From NCBI GenBank assembly GCA_020850915.1, contig JADZDV010000555.1:1-7331 (forward strand): DNA of 7,331 nt. Direction: 5' to 3'. The stretch comes from Chloroflexota bacterium (lineage in GTDB: Bacteria > Chloroflexota > UBA6077 > JADZDV01). Of this stretch, positions 1-5,066 are shown in pieces. The notes beneath the pieces are model-generated. The model was not told the DNA's origin, did no database searches, and saw nothing but the letters and a program-made list of their open reading frames with translations. The number at the start of each line of letters is the position of its first letter. Positions within the stretch are counted from its first letter, which is position 1. The translations under genes and the position numbers were made by a program.

Positions 1-1
1 A

Positions 2-1615
2 TACACGCTGGACGACGTCCAGGTGCTCTTCCTGGATAGCCCGGGCGAGCCGCTCGTGGATGTCCTGGCCGCGCTGCACACGACGGCGGCGTACCGCGCC
101 GCGCAGTTTCAGCGCGATCCCATAACGCTGCGCGCTGCCATCACGGATCGCGGCGTCGACCTTGATGGCGACGGCCGCTTCAATCTCCTTCGGGTCTCCG
201 TACCGGTCAACGTCGTCACTGCCGGGCAGTACCAGTACAGCGCTACCCTGGCCGGACCCGACGGCCAGGAGGTCGCCGCCGTGGCGGACACCGTGTCCCT
301 TACTGCCGGTGACAACACGCTGTCGCTCGATTTCAACGGCTACACGCTGCGCGACCCCGGCTTCTCGGCCGGGCCGCTCACGCTCGCCGGCCTCTCCCTC
401 GAACAGGTCTCGGCGCCTTCGCGCGCGCTGCGTCTTGCCGCCGCCTACACGACCGACTCTTATAGCTCATCGCAGTTCGACCGCGTCACCACTCTGACCG
501 CCTCATCGTCCGACTCGACCGCTGGCACGGTCGGCATCCTACCTCTCAGAAGTGGTGGCCGTTACGACGACAGCTTGGTCGTGAGTGTTGGCGCCTTACC
601 TGCCAGTGGCTTTGCCTTCGTGCGCTGGACCGAGCATGGAACGACGGCCAGCACGTCGAATCCATTTAGCTTCACCCTCAGCTCCGATCGTTCGCTCGTC
701 GCCGAGTTTCAAGTCGCACCAGCAGCGTCGGTGACTCCTACGGCCACACCTTCCGAGAGCCCTACGCCTACGCCGACGGAATCCCCCGGTCCATCACCAA
801 GCCCAACGTTCACGCTGGTGGCCTCACCAACCTCCACAGTCACGCCCGCCGACACAACTACTCCGACTCCCACACAGACTGCAACGCCCACGCCCTCCGC
901 GACGCGGACGATCCCGCCAACCGCTACGGCCACGCCGTCACCAACACTCGAGCCCACCGCGACCGCCACGCCCACGCTGGCGCCGTACGCACCACCGCAC
1001 CCGCTCCGCGCGAAGGCGCTGGACAGCCTGGACGTCCTCGTCACCTGGCAGGACGTGTCGTCGGCGGAGACCGGCTTCCGGATCCAGCGGGCAGAGCGAA
1101 AGAACGGCGTGCCGGGCAAGTACGTTCTGGTGGCCAACGTGCCGCCCAACACCACCGGCTACACCCAGAAGCTCAGGAAAGCGCCCGCGGATGGATGCTA
1201 CCGGGTGCTGGGGCTGAACGGCACGACGCTCACCGCGGCGGACGGCGAGGTGTGCGTCAAGACACAGACGGCCCCGAGAGCGCTCCTGCCCAAGAGAGGC
1301 GCCAAGAGGGTCAGTCTGACGCCGCAGCTCACCTGGAGAGCGGTGACCGGCGCAGCCCTCTACGAGCTGCAGATCAGCCGGATTGCCAGCTTCAACTTGC
1401 CGGACGATATCACGGTCATCACGACCGGCACGCAGCACACGCTCATCCAGGCGCTGGCGCCAAACACCAGGTACTACTGGCGACTTCGGACGCGCAGCGC
1501 GGATCCCGATCCAGATCTCAGTAGCTGGTCGACCGCCTTTAACTTCACCACGGTGGCCACCGCCGCGCCGCCCCAGGAGGGCGAACCCGCGCCTGGGCCG
1601 AGCAGCACGGAGTAA
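2..1615 (+). CDS. Modular secreted/surface protein, C-terminal part (bacterial repeat, P/T/S linker, two FnIII-like domains); 5' partial
   Basis: The reading frame is open from base 2 to a TAA at 1613-1615, so the true start lies outside the window. Residues are numbered here from the GTG at 23. Residues about 35-155 form a beta-rich domain with an acidic loop (DLDGDG, 46-51) resembling calcium-binding loops, of the kind found C-terminal to peptidase or von Willebrand domains in secreted Chloroflexota-type proteins. Residues about 157-230 look like an InlB-type bacterial repeat, with the hallmark FVRWTE followed by SLVAEF. Residues 231-322 are a Pro/Thr/Ser linker, probably extended and exposed. 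Residues about 326-415 and 417-511 resemble fibronectin-III domains (TWQDVS..ETGFRIQR..CYRV; then LTWRAVTGA..YELQIS..YYWRLRT). The protein ends without an LPXTG motif or membrane anchor, so release or non-covalent attachment outside the cell is likely. A missing N-terminal enzymatic domain (for example a protease) is possible but cannot be seen. No enzymatic function can be assigned to the visible part. Confidence 0.85.
   Translation, partial: YTLDDVQVLFLDSPGEPLVDVLAALHTTAAYRAAQFQRDPITLRAAITDRGVDLDGDGRFNLLRVSVPVNVVTAGQYQYSATLAGPDGQEVAAVADTVSLTAGDNTLSLDFNGYTLRDPGFSAGPLTLAGLSLEQVSAPSRALRLAAAYTTDSYSSSQFDRVTTLTASSSDSTAGTVGILPLRSGGRYDDSLVVSVGALPASGFAFVRWTEHGTTASTSNPFSFTLSSDRSLVAEFQVAPAASVTPTATPSESPTPTPTESPGPSPSPTFTLVASPTSTVTPADTTTPTPTQTATPTPSATRTIPPTATATPSPTLEPTATATPTLAPYAPPHPLRAKALDSLDVLVTWQDVSSAETGFRIQRAERKNGVPGKYVLVANVPPNTTGYTQKLRKAPADGCYRVLGLNGTTLTAADGEVCVKTQTAPRALLPKRGAKRVSLTPQLTWRAVTGAALYELQISRIASFNLPDDITVITTGTQHTLIQALAPNTRYYWRLRTRSADPDPDLSSWSTAFNFTTVATAAPPQEGEPAPGPSSTE
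718..990 (+). repeat. Low-complexity P/T/S-coding tract
   Basis: Irregular repeats of short units such as ACGCCNACG and CCGACTCC encode a linker of about 90 residues made almost only of Pro, Thr, Ser and Ala. The imperfect repetition is the kind that changes length by slippage. On the opposite strand it gives a spurious Val/Gly-rich open frame. Confidence 0.75.
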
Positions 1616-1726
1616 CCGCGATCGCGCTGTCCCGGATGGCGTGGGCTCTGGCTCGCTGGTGAGACTCAGCGTTTGGGATTCGGTCCTGGCCGGAGCGTTG
1701 GACGCCGGCCACTGGGCAAGAACAGC

Positions 1727-1797
1727 CCCCCGGCGCCGTTCGCGCCGGGGGTTCCACTCCGCCGAGGAGCCAAACTGCCGGACCGCCTAAAAGGCGG
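1727..1797 (-). terminator. Relict double-hairpin glnII-type terminator (second copy)
   Basis: CCCCCGGCGC at 1727-1736 pairs perfectly with GCGCCGGGGG at 1742-1751 around a 5-base loop. A second stem pairs CCGCCT (1783-1788) with AGGCGG (1792-1797), and an outer arm GCCGGAC (1777-1783) can alternatively pair with GTCCGGC (1808-1814). The order and spacing mirror the two hairpins after intact glnII. The first stem is identical in both copies. The second differs but still folds. No T-run follows on the minus strand. It may now stop transcripts between the secreted-protein gene and the toxin-antitoxin pair. Confidence 0.55.
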
Positions 1798-1818
1798 CCT
1801 GGCGAGCGTCCGGCGGGC

Positions 1819-1878
1819 TCAGAGGTCGCCGTCGGCCGTGCCGCAAACTGTCTCGACGATCAGGCGGGTGACGATGTA
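1819..1878 (-). pseudogene. Remnant of a glnII 3' end (last 19 codons plus stop)
   Basis: Read on the minus strand, these 60 bases encode a tail ending ETVCGTADGDL and a TGA stop, matching the last 19 residues of the intact glutamine synthetase at 2836-3876. Five bases differ from the intact copy. Four changes are silent and one gives Val for Ile. Similarity stops abruptly at the Tyr codon ending at base 1878. The base pattern (silent changes dominating, stop kept) indicates that the fragment diverged while part of a working gene and was then cut off. It has no start and cannot make a protein. It is the coding part of the larger direct repeat described separately. Confidence 0.85.
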
Positions 1879-1918
1879 CCCCCGAAGCTACCTTGATCGA
1901 CTGGAATCGTCCAGAACC

Positions 1919-1948
1919 TTGACGAGCACCGCCTGATCGTGTTCTAAA
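1919..1948 (+). promoter_or_regulatory. Probable promoter of the toxin-antitoxin pair
   Basis: TTGACG at 1919-1924 is close to the -35 consensus, and TCTAAA at 1943-1948 is a moderate -10 box, spaced 18 bases apart. The predicted start near 1955 leaves a very short leader. A weak inverted repeat ATAC-N6-GTAT (1953-1966) lies over the predicted start and the first ATG and could be an operator for the HTH protein, as toxin-antitoxin operons are usually self-repressed. The promoter call rests on consensus matching alone. Confidence 0.4.
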
Positions 1949-1960
1949 TCACATACTGGG

Positions 1961-2275
1961 ATGTATACGATGAGAGAAATCATGACTCCCGAGCAGGTTG
2001 CGGACTACCTGCAGCTCAGCCCGGATTACGTCTATCGCCTGATCCGTAGCCACCAGCTGGCTGCCTCGAAGATCGGGCGAGCCTACCGTATCCCGAAGGA
2101 AGACGTGGACAGCTTCCTGTTGGCGCGTAGCACCAGGCCACAGGTCCGGGAGCGTCTGTTCAGGCGAGTGCTCACCATTGCGGAGCGCAACCCGGATGTC
2201 AGCTCTGACGATGTCCTGGAAGAGCTGGAAGCCATGGATGAGGAAAGGAAGCGGCTCCCGGTTTCACGAGGATGA
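1961..2275 (+). CDS. Excisionase-family HTH DNA-binding protein, probable antitoxin
   Basis: This 104-residue protein (from the first ATG) has an HTH of the excisionase/MerR-like helix-turn-helix type at residues about 8-56: TPEQVADYLQLS, then YVYRLIRSHQLAASKIGRAYRIPKEDV-type recognition and wing segments. Residues 57-104 are a charged helical tail rich in Glu and Arg, the likely part that binds and blocks the partner toxin. The stop overlaps the start of the downstream PIN gene (ATGA), so the two are translationally coupled. The start is uncertain: ATGs at 1961, 1970 and 1982 are all in frame. GGGA at 1958-1961 suits 1970, and GAGA at 1972-1975 suits 1982, which would begin directly at the HTH. 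By analogy it should repress its own operon. It could alternatively be a plain regulator, but the coupled PIN gene argues for an antitoxin. Confidence 0.85.
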   Translation: MYTMREIMTPEQVADYLQLSPDYVYRLIRSHQLAASKIGRAYRIPKEDVDSFLLARSTRPQVRERLFRRVLTIAERNPDVSSDDVLEELEAMDEERKRLPVSRG

Positions 2276-2718
2276 TCCGGGCGGTTGTCGATGTCAACGT
2301 CCTGCTCTCTGCCATCCTCGGTCCACTAGGCTTCTCGCGTCGGGTGCTTCTCGCCTGGGAAGCGAACCGCTCCGTCGCCATCGCCTCGGAAGGAATCTAC
2401 ACCGAGCTCGAGCAGAAGCTCGCGCTGCCCCGCATTAGTCGGCGCTTCAACGTTCGGAATCCGGACGATGCGATCTGGCTCCAGGGCCTGCTGCGCACCC
2501 AGGCAGAGTTGATCCTCGTCCCGCTGGCCGACCGGCCCCATGTCACCGGCGATCCGGAAGATGACTACGTCCTGGCGACGGGGCGTCTTGCTCGCGCGGA
2601 CTACCTGGTCACGGGCGATCACGGGCTGCTGGCACTCGAGCAGTATGCAACGATGCAGATCGTGACTCCCAGGCAGTTCATGGAGTTGCTCGACTCGCGC
2701 TCTTCATCGGCGGACTAG
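2272..2718 (+). CDS. PIN-domain ribonuclease toxin (PIN_3 / COG1569-like, VapC-type)
   Basis: This 148-residue protein belongs to the PIN-family 'putative toxin-antitoxin system toxin component' group. The expected acidic metal-binding residues are visible: Asp7 in VVDVNVLLSAI (with Asn9), Glu45 in YTELEQ, Asp97 or Asp98 in GDPEDDYVLATG, and Asp116 in LVTGDHGLL. PIN toxins are magnesium-dependent endoribonucleases that cut RNA, often tRNA or rRNA, and halt translation when the antitoxin is lost. The length is normal and the catalytic set is complete, so the toxin appears intact. Its ATG overlaps the antitoxin stop codon by ATGA, with CGAGG immediately before it, so translation is probably coupled. 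Unlike classic VapBC pairs, whose antitoxin is of AbrB or ribbon-helix-helix type, the partner here is an excisionase-type HTH. The RNA target cannot be read from the sequence. Confidence 0.88.
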   Translation: MIRAVVDVNVLLSAILGPLGFSRRVLLAWEANRSVAIASEGIYTELEQKLALPRISRRFNVRNPDDAIWLQGLLRTQAELILVPLADRPHVTGDPEDDYVLATGRLARADYLVTGDHGLLALEQYATMQIVTPRQFMELLDSRSSSAD

Positions 2719-2737
2719 GGGTCCGCCCTCGCGCAGG

Positions 2738-2820
2738 AAAACCCCCGGCGCATTTCGCGCCGGGGGCGAAACCCTCGGGAGGGGAGCCAGGATGCCAGGC
2801 CGCCCCACAGGCGGCCTGGC
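2738..2820 (-). terminator. Double-hairpin terminator of glnII
   Basis: Reading away from the glnII stop, the first hairpin pairs 2810-2820 with 2794-2804 (11 perfect base pairs, 5-base loop). The second pairs 2757-2766 with 2742-2751 (10 perfect base pairs, 5-base loop) and is followed on the minus strand by TTTT (complement of 2738-2741). The second has the form of a rho-independent terminator for glnII. On the plus strand it lies 23 bases after the PIN gene stop and may also slow transcripts from that side, but no T-run follows in that direction. Confidence 0.75.
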
Positions 2821-2895
2821 GAGCGTCAGGCGGGCTCAGAGGTCGCCGTCGGCGGTGCCGCAGACCGTCTCGATGATCAAGCGGGTGACGATGTA
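2742..2895. repeat. Right copy of the ~150-bp direct repeat (intact glnII 3' end plus terminator)
   Basis: This is the copy attached to complete glnII. It contains the last 19 codons, the stop at 2836-2838 and both terminator hairpins, and matches 1727-1878 in the same orientation. See the pseudogene and left-copy entries for the differences. Confidence 0.88.
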
Positions 2896-3876
2896 GGGGT
2901 CCATGTTGGCGTTGGGGCGCCGGTCCTCGATGTAGCCCTTCCGGTCCTGGGCCACCTGCCACGGAATGCGGACCGAGGCGCCGCGGTGCGAGACGCCGTA
3001 GGAGAACTCGCGGTACGAGGCCGTCTCGTGCTTGCCGGTGAGGCGCTCCTCGATGCCGTAGCCGTAGTTCGCGATGTGCAGGGCGGCGCGCTTGCCAAGC
3101 GCCTCGGCGGCCGCGATGCAGGCGTCGTAGTCCTGGCGCATCTCCTTCGTGGAGAAGTTCGTGTGGCAGCCCGCGCCGTTCCAGTCGCCCTTGACCGGCT
3201 TGGGGTCGAGGCGCACCGAGACGAAGTTGCCGGAGCTGGTGGGGAAGTCCTCGGCGGTGCGGTACAGCAGCCAGCGCGCCACCCAGAGCTGATCGGCGAC
3301 TTCCGGCGCGGCGACCGGGCCGACCTGGAACTCCCACTGGCCGGGCATCACTTCGGCGTTGATGCCGGAGATCTTGAGGCCCGCCTTCAGGCAGTTCTCC
3401 AGGTGCGCCTCGACCACCGGGCGACCAAACACCTCGTCCGCGCCGACGCCGCAGTAGTAGCCACCCTGGGGAGCGGGAAAGCCGTTGTCCGGCCAGCCCA
3501 GCGGCTTGATGCCATCGAAGAACGTGTACTCCTGCTCCAGCCCGAACCAGGTGTCGTGCTTGGCGTACTTCTCCGCGATCGCCCGGCAGGCGGCCCGGGT
3601 GTTGGTCGGGTGCGGCTCGCCGTTGACCAGGAAGACCTCGCACATCACCAGCTTGTGCGGCTCGCCGCGGATCGGGTCGTCGCAGACGAAGACCGGCTTG
3701 AGCACGCAGTCCGAGCGGTCACCCGTCGCCTGCTGCGTGCTGGAGCCGTCAAAGCCCCAGATCGGTGGCTGCTGGCCGATCGGCACGACCTTGCCCTTGG
3801 AGCGCAGCTTGTGAGTCGGCTCGGTGCCATCAACCCAGATGTATTCCGCCTTGTAGTAGTCGTACTTCTCTGGCAC
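2836..3876 (-). CDS. glnII: Glutamine synthetase type II (eukaryote-like GSII)
   Basis: The enzyme catalyses ATP-dependent joining of glutamate and ammonia to give glutamine, the main ammonia-assimilation step, in the cytoplasm. The 346-residue length is that of GSII, not the ~450-470 residues of bacterial GSI. Visible family motifs are PIWGFDGSSTQQA (38-50), the metal-binding GLEQEY with Glu114 and Glu116, NAEVMPGQWEFQVGP (173-187, Glu175 and Glu182), NGAGCHTN (233-240), SHRGASVRIP (296-305) and EDRRPNANMDPY (317-328), which carries substrate-binding arginines. All key sites appear intact, so it should be active. The GSI adenylylation loop is absent, as expected for GSII. The start is GTG (complement of 3874-3876), preceded on the minus strand by a purine-rich GGAGAGGAGAGGA stretch about 8 bases upstream. 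A Cys-rich gene lies 90 bases upstream on the same strand and may be co-transcribed. A 3' fragment of a second glnII lies beyond the toxin-antitoxin pair. Confidence 0.97.
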   Translation of the reverse strand: MPEKYDYYKAEYIWVDGTEPTHKLRSKGKVVPIGQQPPIWGFDGSSTQQATGDRSDCVLKPVFVCDDPIRGEPHKLVMCEVFLVNGEPHPTNTRAACRAIAEKYAKHDTWFGLEQEYTFFDGIKPLGWPDNGFPAPQGGYYCGVGADEVFGRPVVEAHLENCLKAGLKISGINAEVMPGQWEFQVGPVAAPEVADQLWVARWLLYRTAEDFPTSSGNFVSVRLDPKPVKGDWNGAGCHTNFSTKEMRQDYDACIAAAEALGKRAALHIANYGYGIEERLTGKHETASYREFSYGVSHRGASVRIPWQVAQDRKGYIEDRRPNANMDPYIVTRLIIETVCGTADGDL

Positions 3877-3940
3877 GCTTGTGTCCTCTCCTCTCCCCTG
3901 AGCGTTCGATCCCGGCGATCGAGCCCTGATCCCGATCGTT

Positions 3941-3976
3941 CCTCAGCCCCGGCCTCAGCCCCGGCCTCAGTCCTGG
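3941..3976. repeat. Three tandem 12-bp units spanning a stop codon
   Basis: CCTCAGCCCCGG occurs at 3941-3952 and 3953-3964 exactly, and at 3965-3976 with two changes. The unit length is a multiple of three and each unit contains TCA, so on the minus strand the Cys-rich gene meets three in-frame TGA stops 12 bases apart. Array length may vary among strains. Confidence 0.85.
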
Positions 3977-4239
3977 GCGTAGCCGGTGGAGCGTTCGTTC
4001 AGCTCCGAGCACTCGGCACACCAGAACTCCGTCGCCTCGAGCCGGTAGCCGGGCAGGCTCGAGACCACGCGCCCGTCATAGTTCCAGACGTCCTGCTCGC
4101 GGTCGGTGAGGCGCCGTCGGCACGCCGTGCACCGGGGAGCGCACACCTCGTGGAAGGTCAGGTCCAGCAGCCGGACCGGCTGCGCTCCCGCGCCGACCGG
4201 CCCGAAGCAGCGCGAGCAGACGATGGTAGAGCTCAGCAC
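3967..4239 (-). CDS. Small Cys-rich zinc-ribbon-like protein of unknown function
   Basis: This 90-residue protein has seven cysteines: Cys8-x2-Cys11 near the N-terminus, Cys33, Cys37-x2-Cys40 in the middle, and Cys74-x2-Cys77 near the C-terminus. Such CxxC pairs usually bind zinc, here perhaps as one ribbon using two pairs with the third pair separate. There is no signal peptide or membrane segment, so it is probably cytoplasmic. The start is GTG (complement of 4237-4239), chosen because GGGAGG lies about 6 bases upstream on the minus strand. The stop lies in a 12-bp tandem repeat that adds two further in-frame stops. It is the first gene before glnII on the same strand, so it may share a transcript with it and be linked to nitrogen use, though nothing in the protein shows this. 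I do not recognise a named family. Confidence 0.72.
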   Translation of the reverse strand: MLSSTIVCSRCFGPVGAGAQPVRLLDLTFHEVCAPRCTACRRRLTDREQDVWNYDGRVVSSLPGYRLEATEFWCAECSELNERSTGYAQD

Positions 4240-4348
4240 GGCAGCCTCCCGTCACACCCGATCCCAGCAGTCACGGGACTTGAAGGGATAGTACGGGCGT
4301 GCAAAGCGCACGAGGTACGGCAACAGTGCCCGAAGATTGCCGACCGCG

Positions 4349-4367
4349 ATTGTGCTCCGTGCACAAT
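4349..4367. promoter_or_regulatory. Palindromic operator candidate in the divergent intergenic region
   Basis: ATTGTGC (4349-4355) and GCACAAT (4361-4367) form a perfect 7-base inverted repeat with a 5-base spacer, the layout of a dimeric regulator site. It covers the place where a -35 element would stand for the TATACT box at 4380-4385, so a bound protein could block or replace -35 contacts. It lies between two divergent genes and might affect both. The regulator is unknown. Confidence 0.45.
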
Positions 4368-4379
4368 GCGCCGCCTGGC

Positions 4380-4391
4380 TATACTGCCCGC
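4380..4391 (+). promoter_or_regulatory. -10 box for leaderless transcription
   Basis: TATACT at 4380-4385 matches the -10 consensus at five of six positions. It ends 6 bases before the ATG at 4392, so the predicted transcription start coincides with the start codon. No Shine-Dalgarno sequence stands before that ATG, which agrees with a leaderless mRNA. No good -35 element is present at the usual distance. Confidence 0.5.
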
Positions 4392-4676
4392 ATGCCAAAG
4401 TACGAAGCGCTCGCCGCCCACCTGGCCGGCCTGCCGCACGGCCAGCGGCGCGTGACGCTCGGTTTCAAGACGATTGAAAAGATCCTCGGGGAGCCGCTGC
4501 CGCCCTCGGCGTTCAAGTATGACGCCTGGTGGTTCGGTGGTCCGGCGCCGGTCGGCCCGGCGAAGGCCTGGCGTGACCAGGTCCAGGAGCAGGCCTGGCG
4601 CAAGGCCGGCTGGGCGGTGGACGACGTGGACCTGCTGCTGCGCGTGGTCGCCTTCCGCCGCCTCGCGGGCTACTGA
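4392..4676 (+). CDS. Small DUF7662-like protein of unknown function
   Basis: This 94-residue protein starts MPKYEALAAHLAGLP, followed by VTLGFKTIEKILGEPLPPSA (21-40) and AWWFG (45-49), and later AWRKAGWAVDDVDL (68-81) and VVAFRR. The pattern 'YxPLxxYL... VTLTFxEIExILGxPLPPSA...AWW...AWxxAGWxVxxVDL...VxF' is that of a widespread small bacterial domain that I match from memory to DUF7662. Its function is unknown to me. The frame is open upstream to about 4299, but the upstream residues do not fit the family, and the ATG at 4392 stands exactly downstream of a -10 box, so this start is preferred. It is a soluble protein with no signal or membrane segment. It is transcribed divergently from the Cys-rich gene and glnII. 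Confidence 0.78.
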   Translation: MPKYEALAAHLAGLPHGQRRVTLGFKTIEKILGEPLPPSAFKYDAWWFGGPAPVGPAKAWRDQVQEQAWRKAGWAVDDVDLLLRVVAFRRLAGY

Positions 4677-4759
4677 GCCAGAGCTAAGGTGATACTCGCG
4701 GACGCTGCTCGCAAACCATACAGATCCCGCCTTGGCTTTGGTTTGCTCCCAGAGGCGCC

Positions 4760-4936
4760 ATGTGCCGGAGCCTGCACACCGGACAGCGCCGCGTAGGCGG
4801 CTCTTCATGCCGGTGCCACACGGACGAGAGCCATGACGAGTGGCAGGTCTGCCGCCGCTCCTTCAGCGCCGAGTCGCTGGCCAAACTCAACAAGGAGGAG
4901 CCGACCAAACCGCCGGCCTTACTGGCGGCCGGCTGA
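4760..4936 (+). CDS. Possible small Cys/His-containing protein
   Basis: This 58-residue open frame has an ATG preceded by AGAGG four bases upstream. Third codon positions are about 86% G or C, while second positions are only about 56%, the profile of real coding DNA in a GC-rich genome. Cysteines (Cys2, Cys17, Cys19, Cys31) and histidines (HTDESHDEW) suggest metal binding, and the second half (SFSAESLAKLNKEEPTKPP) has a balanced, helical composition. The frame is open upstream to base 4688 but without a better start. A competing frame on the other strand (4684-4908) overlaps it, and only one is likely real. I do not recognise a family. Confidence 0.42.
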   Translation: MCRSLHTGQRRVGGSSCRCHTDESHDEWQVCRRSFSAESLAKLNKEEPTKPPALLAAG

Positions 4937-4943
4937 GCGGGGC

Positions 4944-4995
4944 GGCCTGTGGAGCTGTGGACAACGCTTCGCGTTGCCGCACAGCCCCACAGGCC
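4944..4995. terminator. Long imperfect hairpin between convergent genes
   Basis: Three nested stems pair 4944-4952 with 4987-4995 (9 bp), 4954-4959 with 4980-4985 (6 bp) and 4962-4967 with 4971-4976 (6 bp), separated by a one-base mismatch and a small internal loop, and closed by a UUC-type tight loop. That is 21 paired bases in 52. It lies just past the possible small gene (ending 4936) and 72 bases past the 3' end of the minus-strand glycosyltransferase gene. A bidirectional transcription stop or mRNA-stabilising structure is likely. No T-run follows on either side, so intrinsic termination is not certain. Confidence 0.5.
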
Positions 4996-5066
4996 CGACG
5001 ACGACGAGGACCACGCACCCCAACGTACACACTTGACGGGACTCTACCCGCGCCGATGGAGCTCCT

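Larger units (their letters stand above)
1727..1878. repeat. Left copy of a ~150-bp imperfect direct repeat (glnII 3' end plus terminator)
   Basis: This segment matches 2742-2895 in the same orientation. The inner 86 bases (1793-1878 against 2810-2895) differ at 6 positions, about 93% identity. The region between the two hairpins is less similar and has small length changes. Together the two copies bracket the toxin-antitoxin cassette. Confidence 0.88.
1616..1960. other. 345-base intergenic stretch holding a glnII 3' remnant and the toxin-antitoxin promoter
   Basis: No complete gene is supported here. Bases 1616-1726 hold only a weak inverted repeat (GGCCGG 1688-1693 with CCGGCC 1705-1710, no T-run), which could end the upstream transcript. 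Bases 1727-1878 are a diverged copy of the glnII terminator and last 20 codons, listed separately. Bases 1879-1960 are unrelated to glnII and hold a likely promoter for the toxin-antitoxin pair. The short open frames crossing this stretch have no recognisable protein features. Confidence 0.7.

Noticed and set aside
709..1438. Val/Gly-rich and Arg-rich open frames on the minus strand
   Set aside because: They are mirrors of the P/T/S linker and FnIII coding sequence. Their composition follows from the repeats on the other strand.
1673..1936. Plus-strand 87-codon open frame in the intergenic stretch
   Set aside because: It crosses the glnII remnant in antisense and its terminator hairpins. It has no ribosome site or recognisable motif.
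1879..2737. Possible transposon ends around the toxin-antitoxin pair
   Set aside because: No terminal inverted repeats, short target duplications or transposase were seen. The only flanking duplication is the long glnII tail, which is not a transposon signature.
2678..3643. 321-codon minus-strand frame overlapping glnII
   Set aside because: It is an out-of-frame reading of glnII, rich in Arg, Gly and Pro without motifs.
4299..4391. Longer N-terminus for the DUF7662-like protein
   Set aside because: The 31 extra residues do not fit the family, and the region contains the palindrome and the -10 box, so it is regulatory rather than coding.
2986..4455. 489-codon open frame on the plus strand
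   Set aside because: It runs antisense through glnII and the Cys-rich gene and has no recognisable features. The minus-strand genes have clear motifs and ribosome sites.
4233..4808. 191-codon minus-strand frame opposite the DUF7662-like gene
   Set aside because: The plus-strand gene matches a known small-domain pattern and has a promoter at its start. The minus frame has neither.
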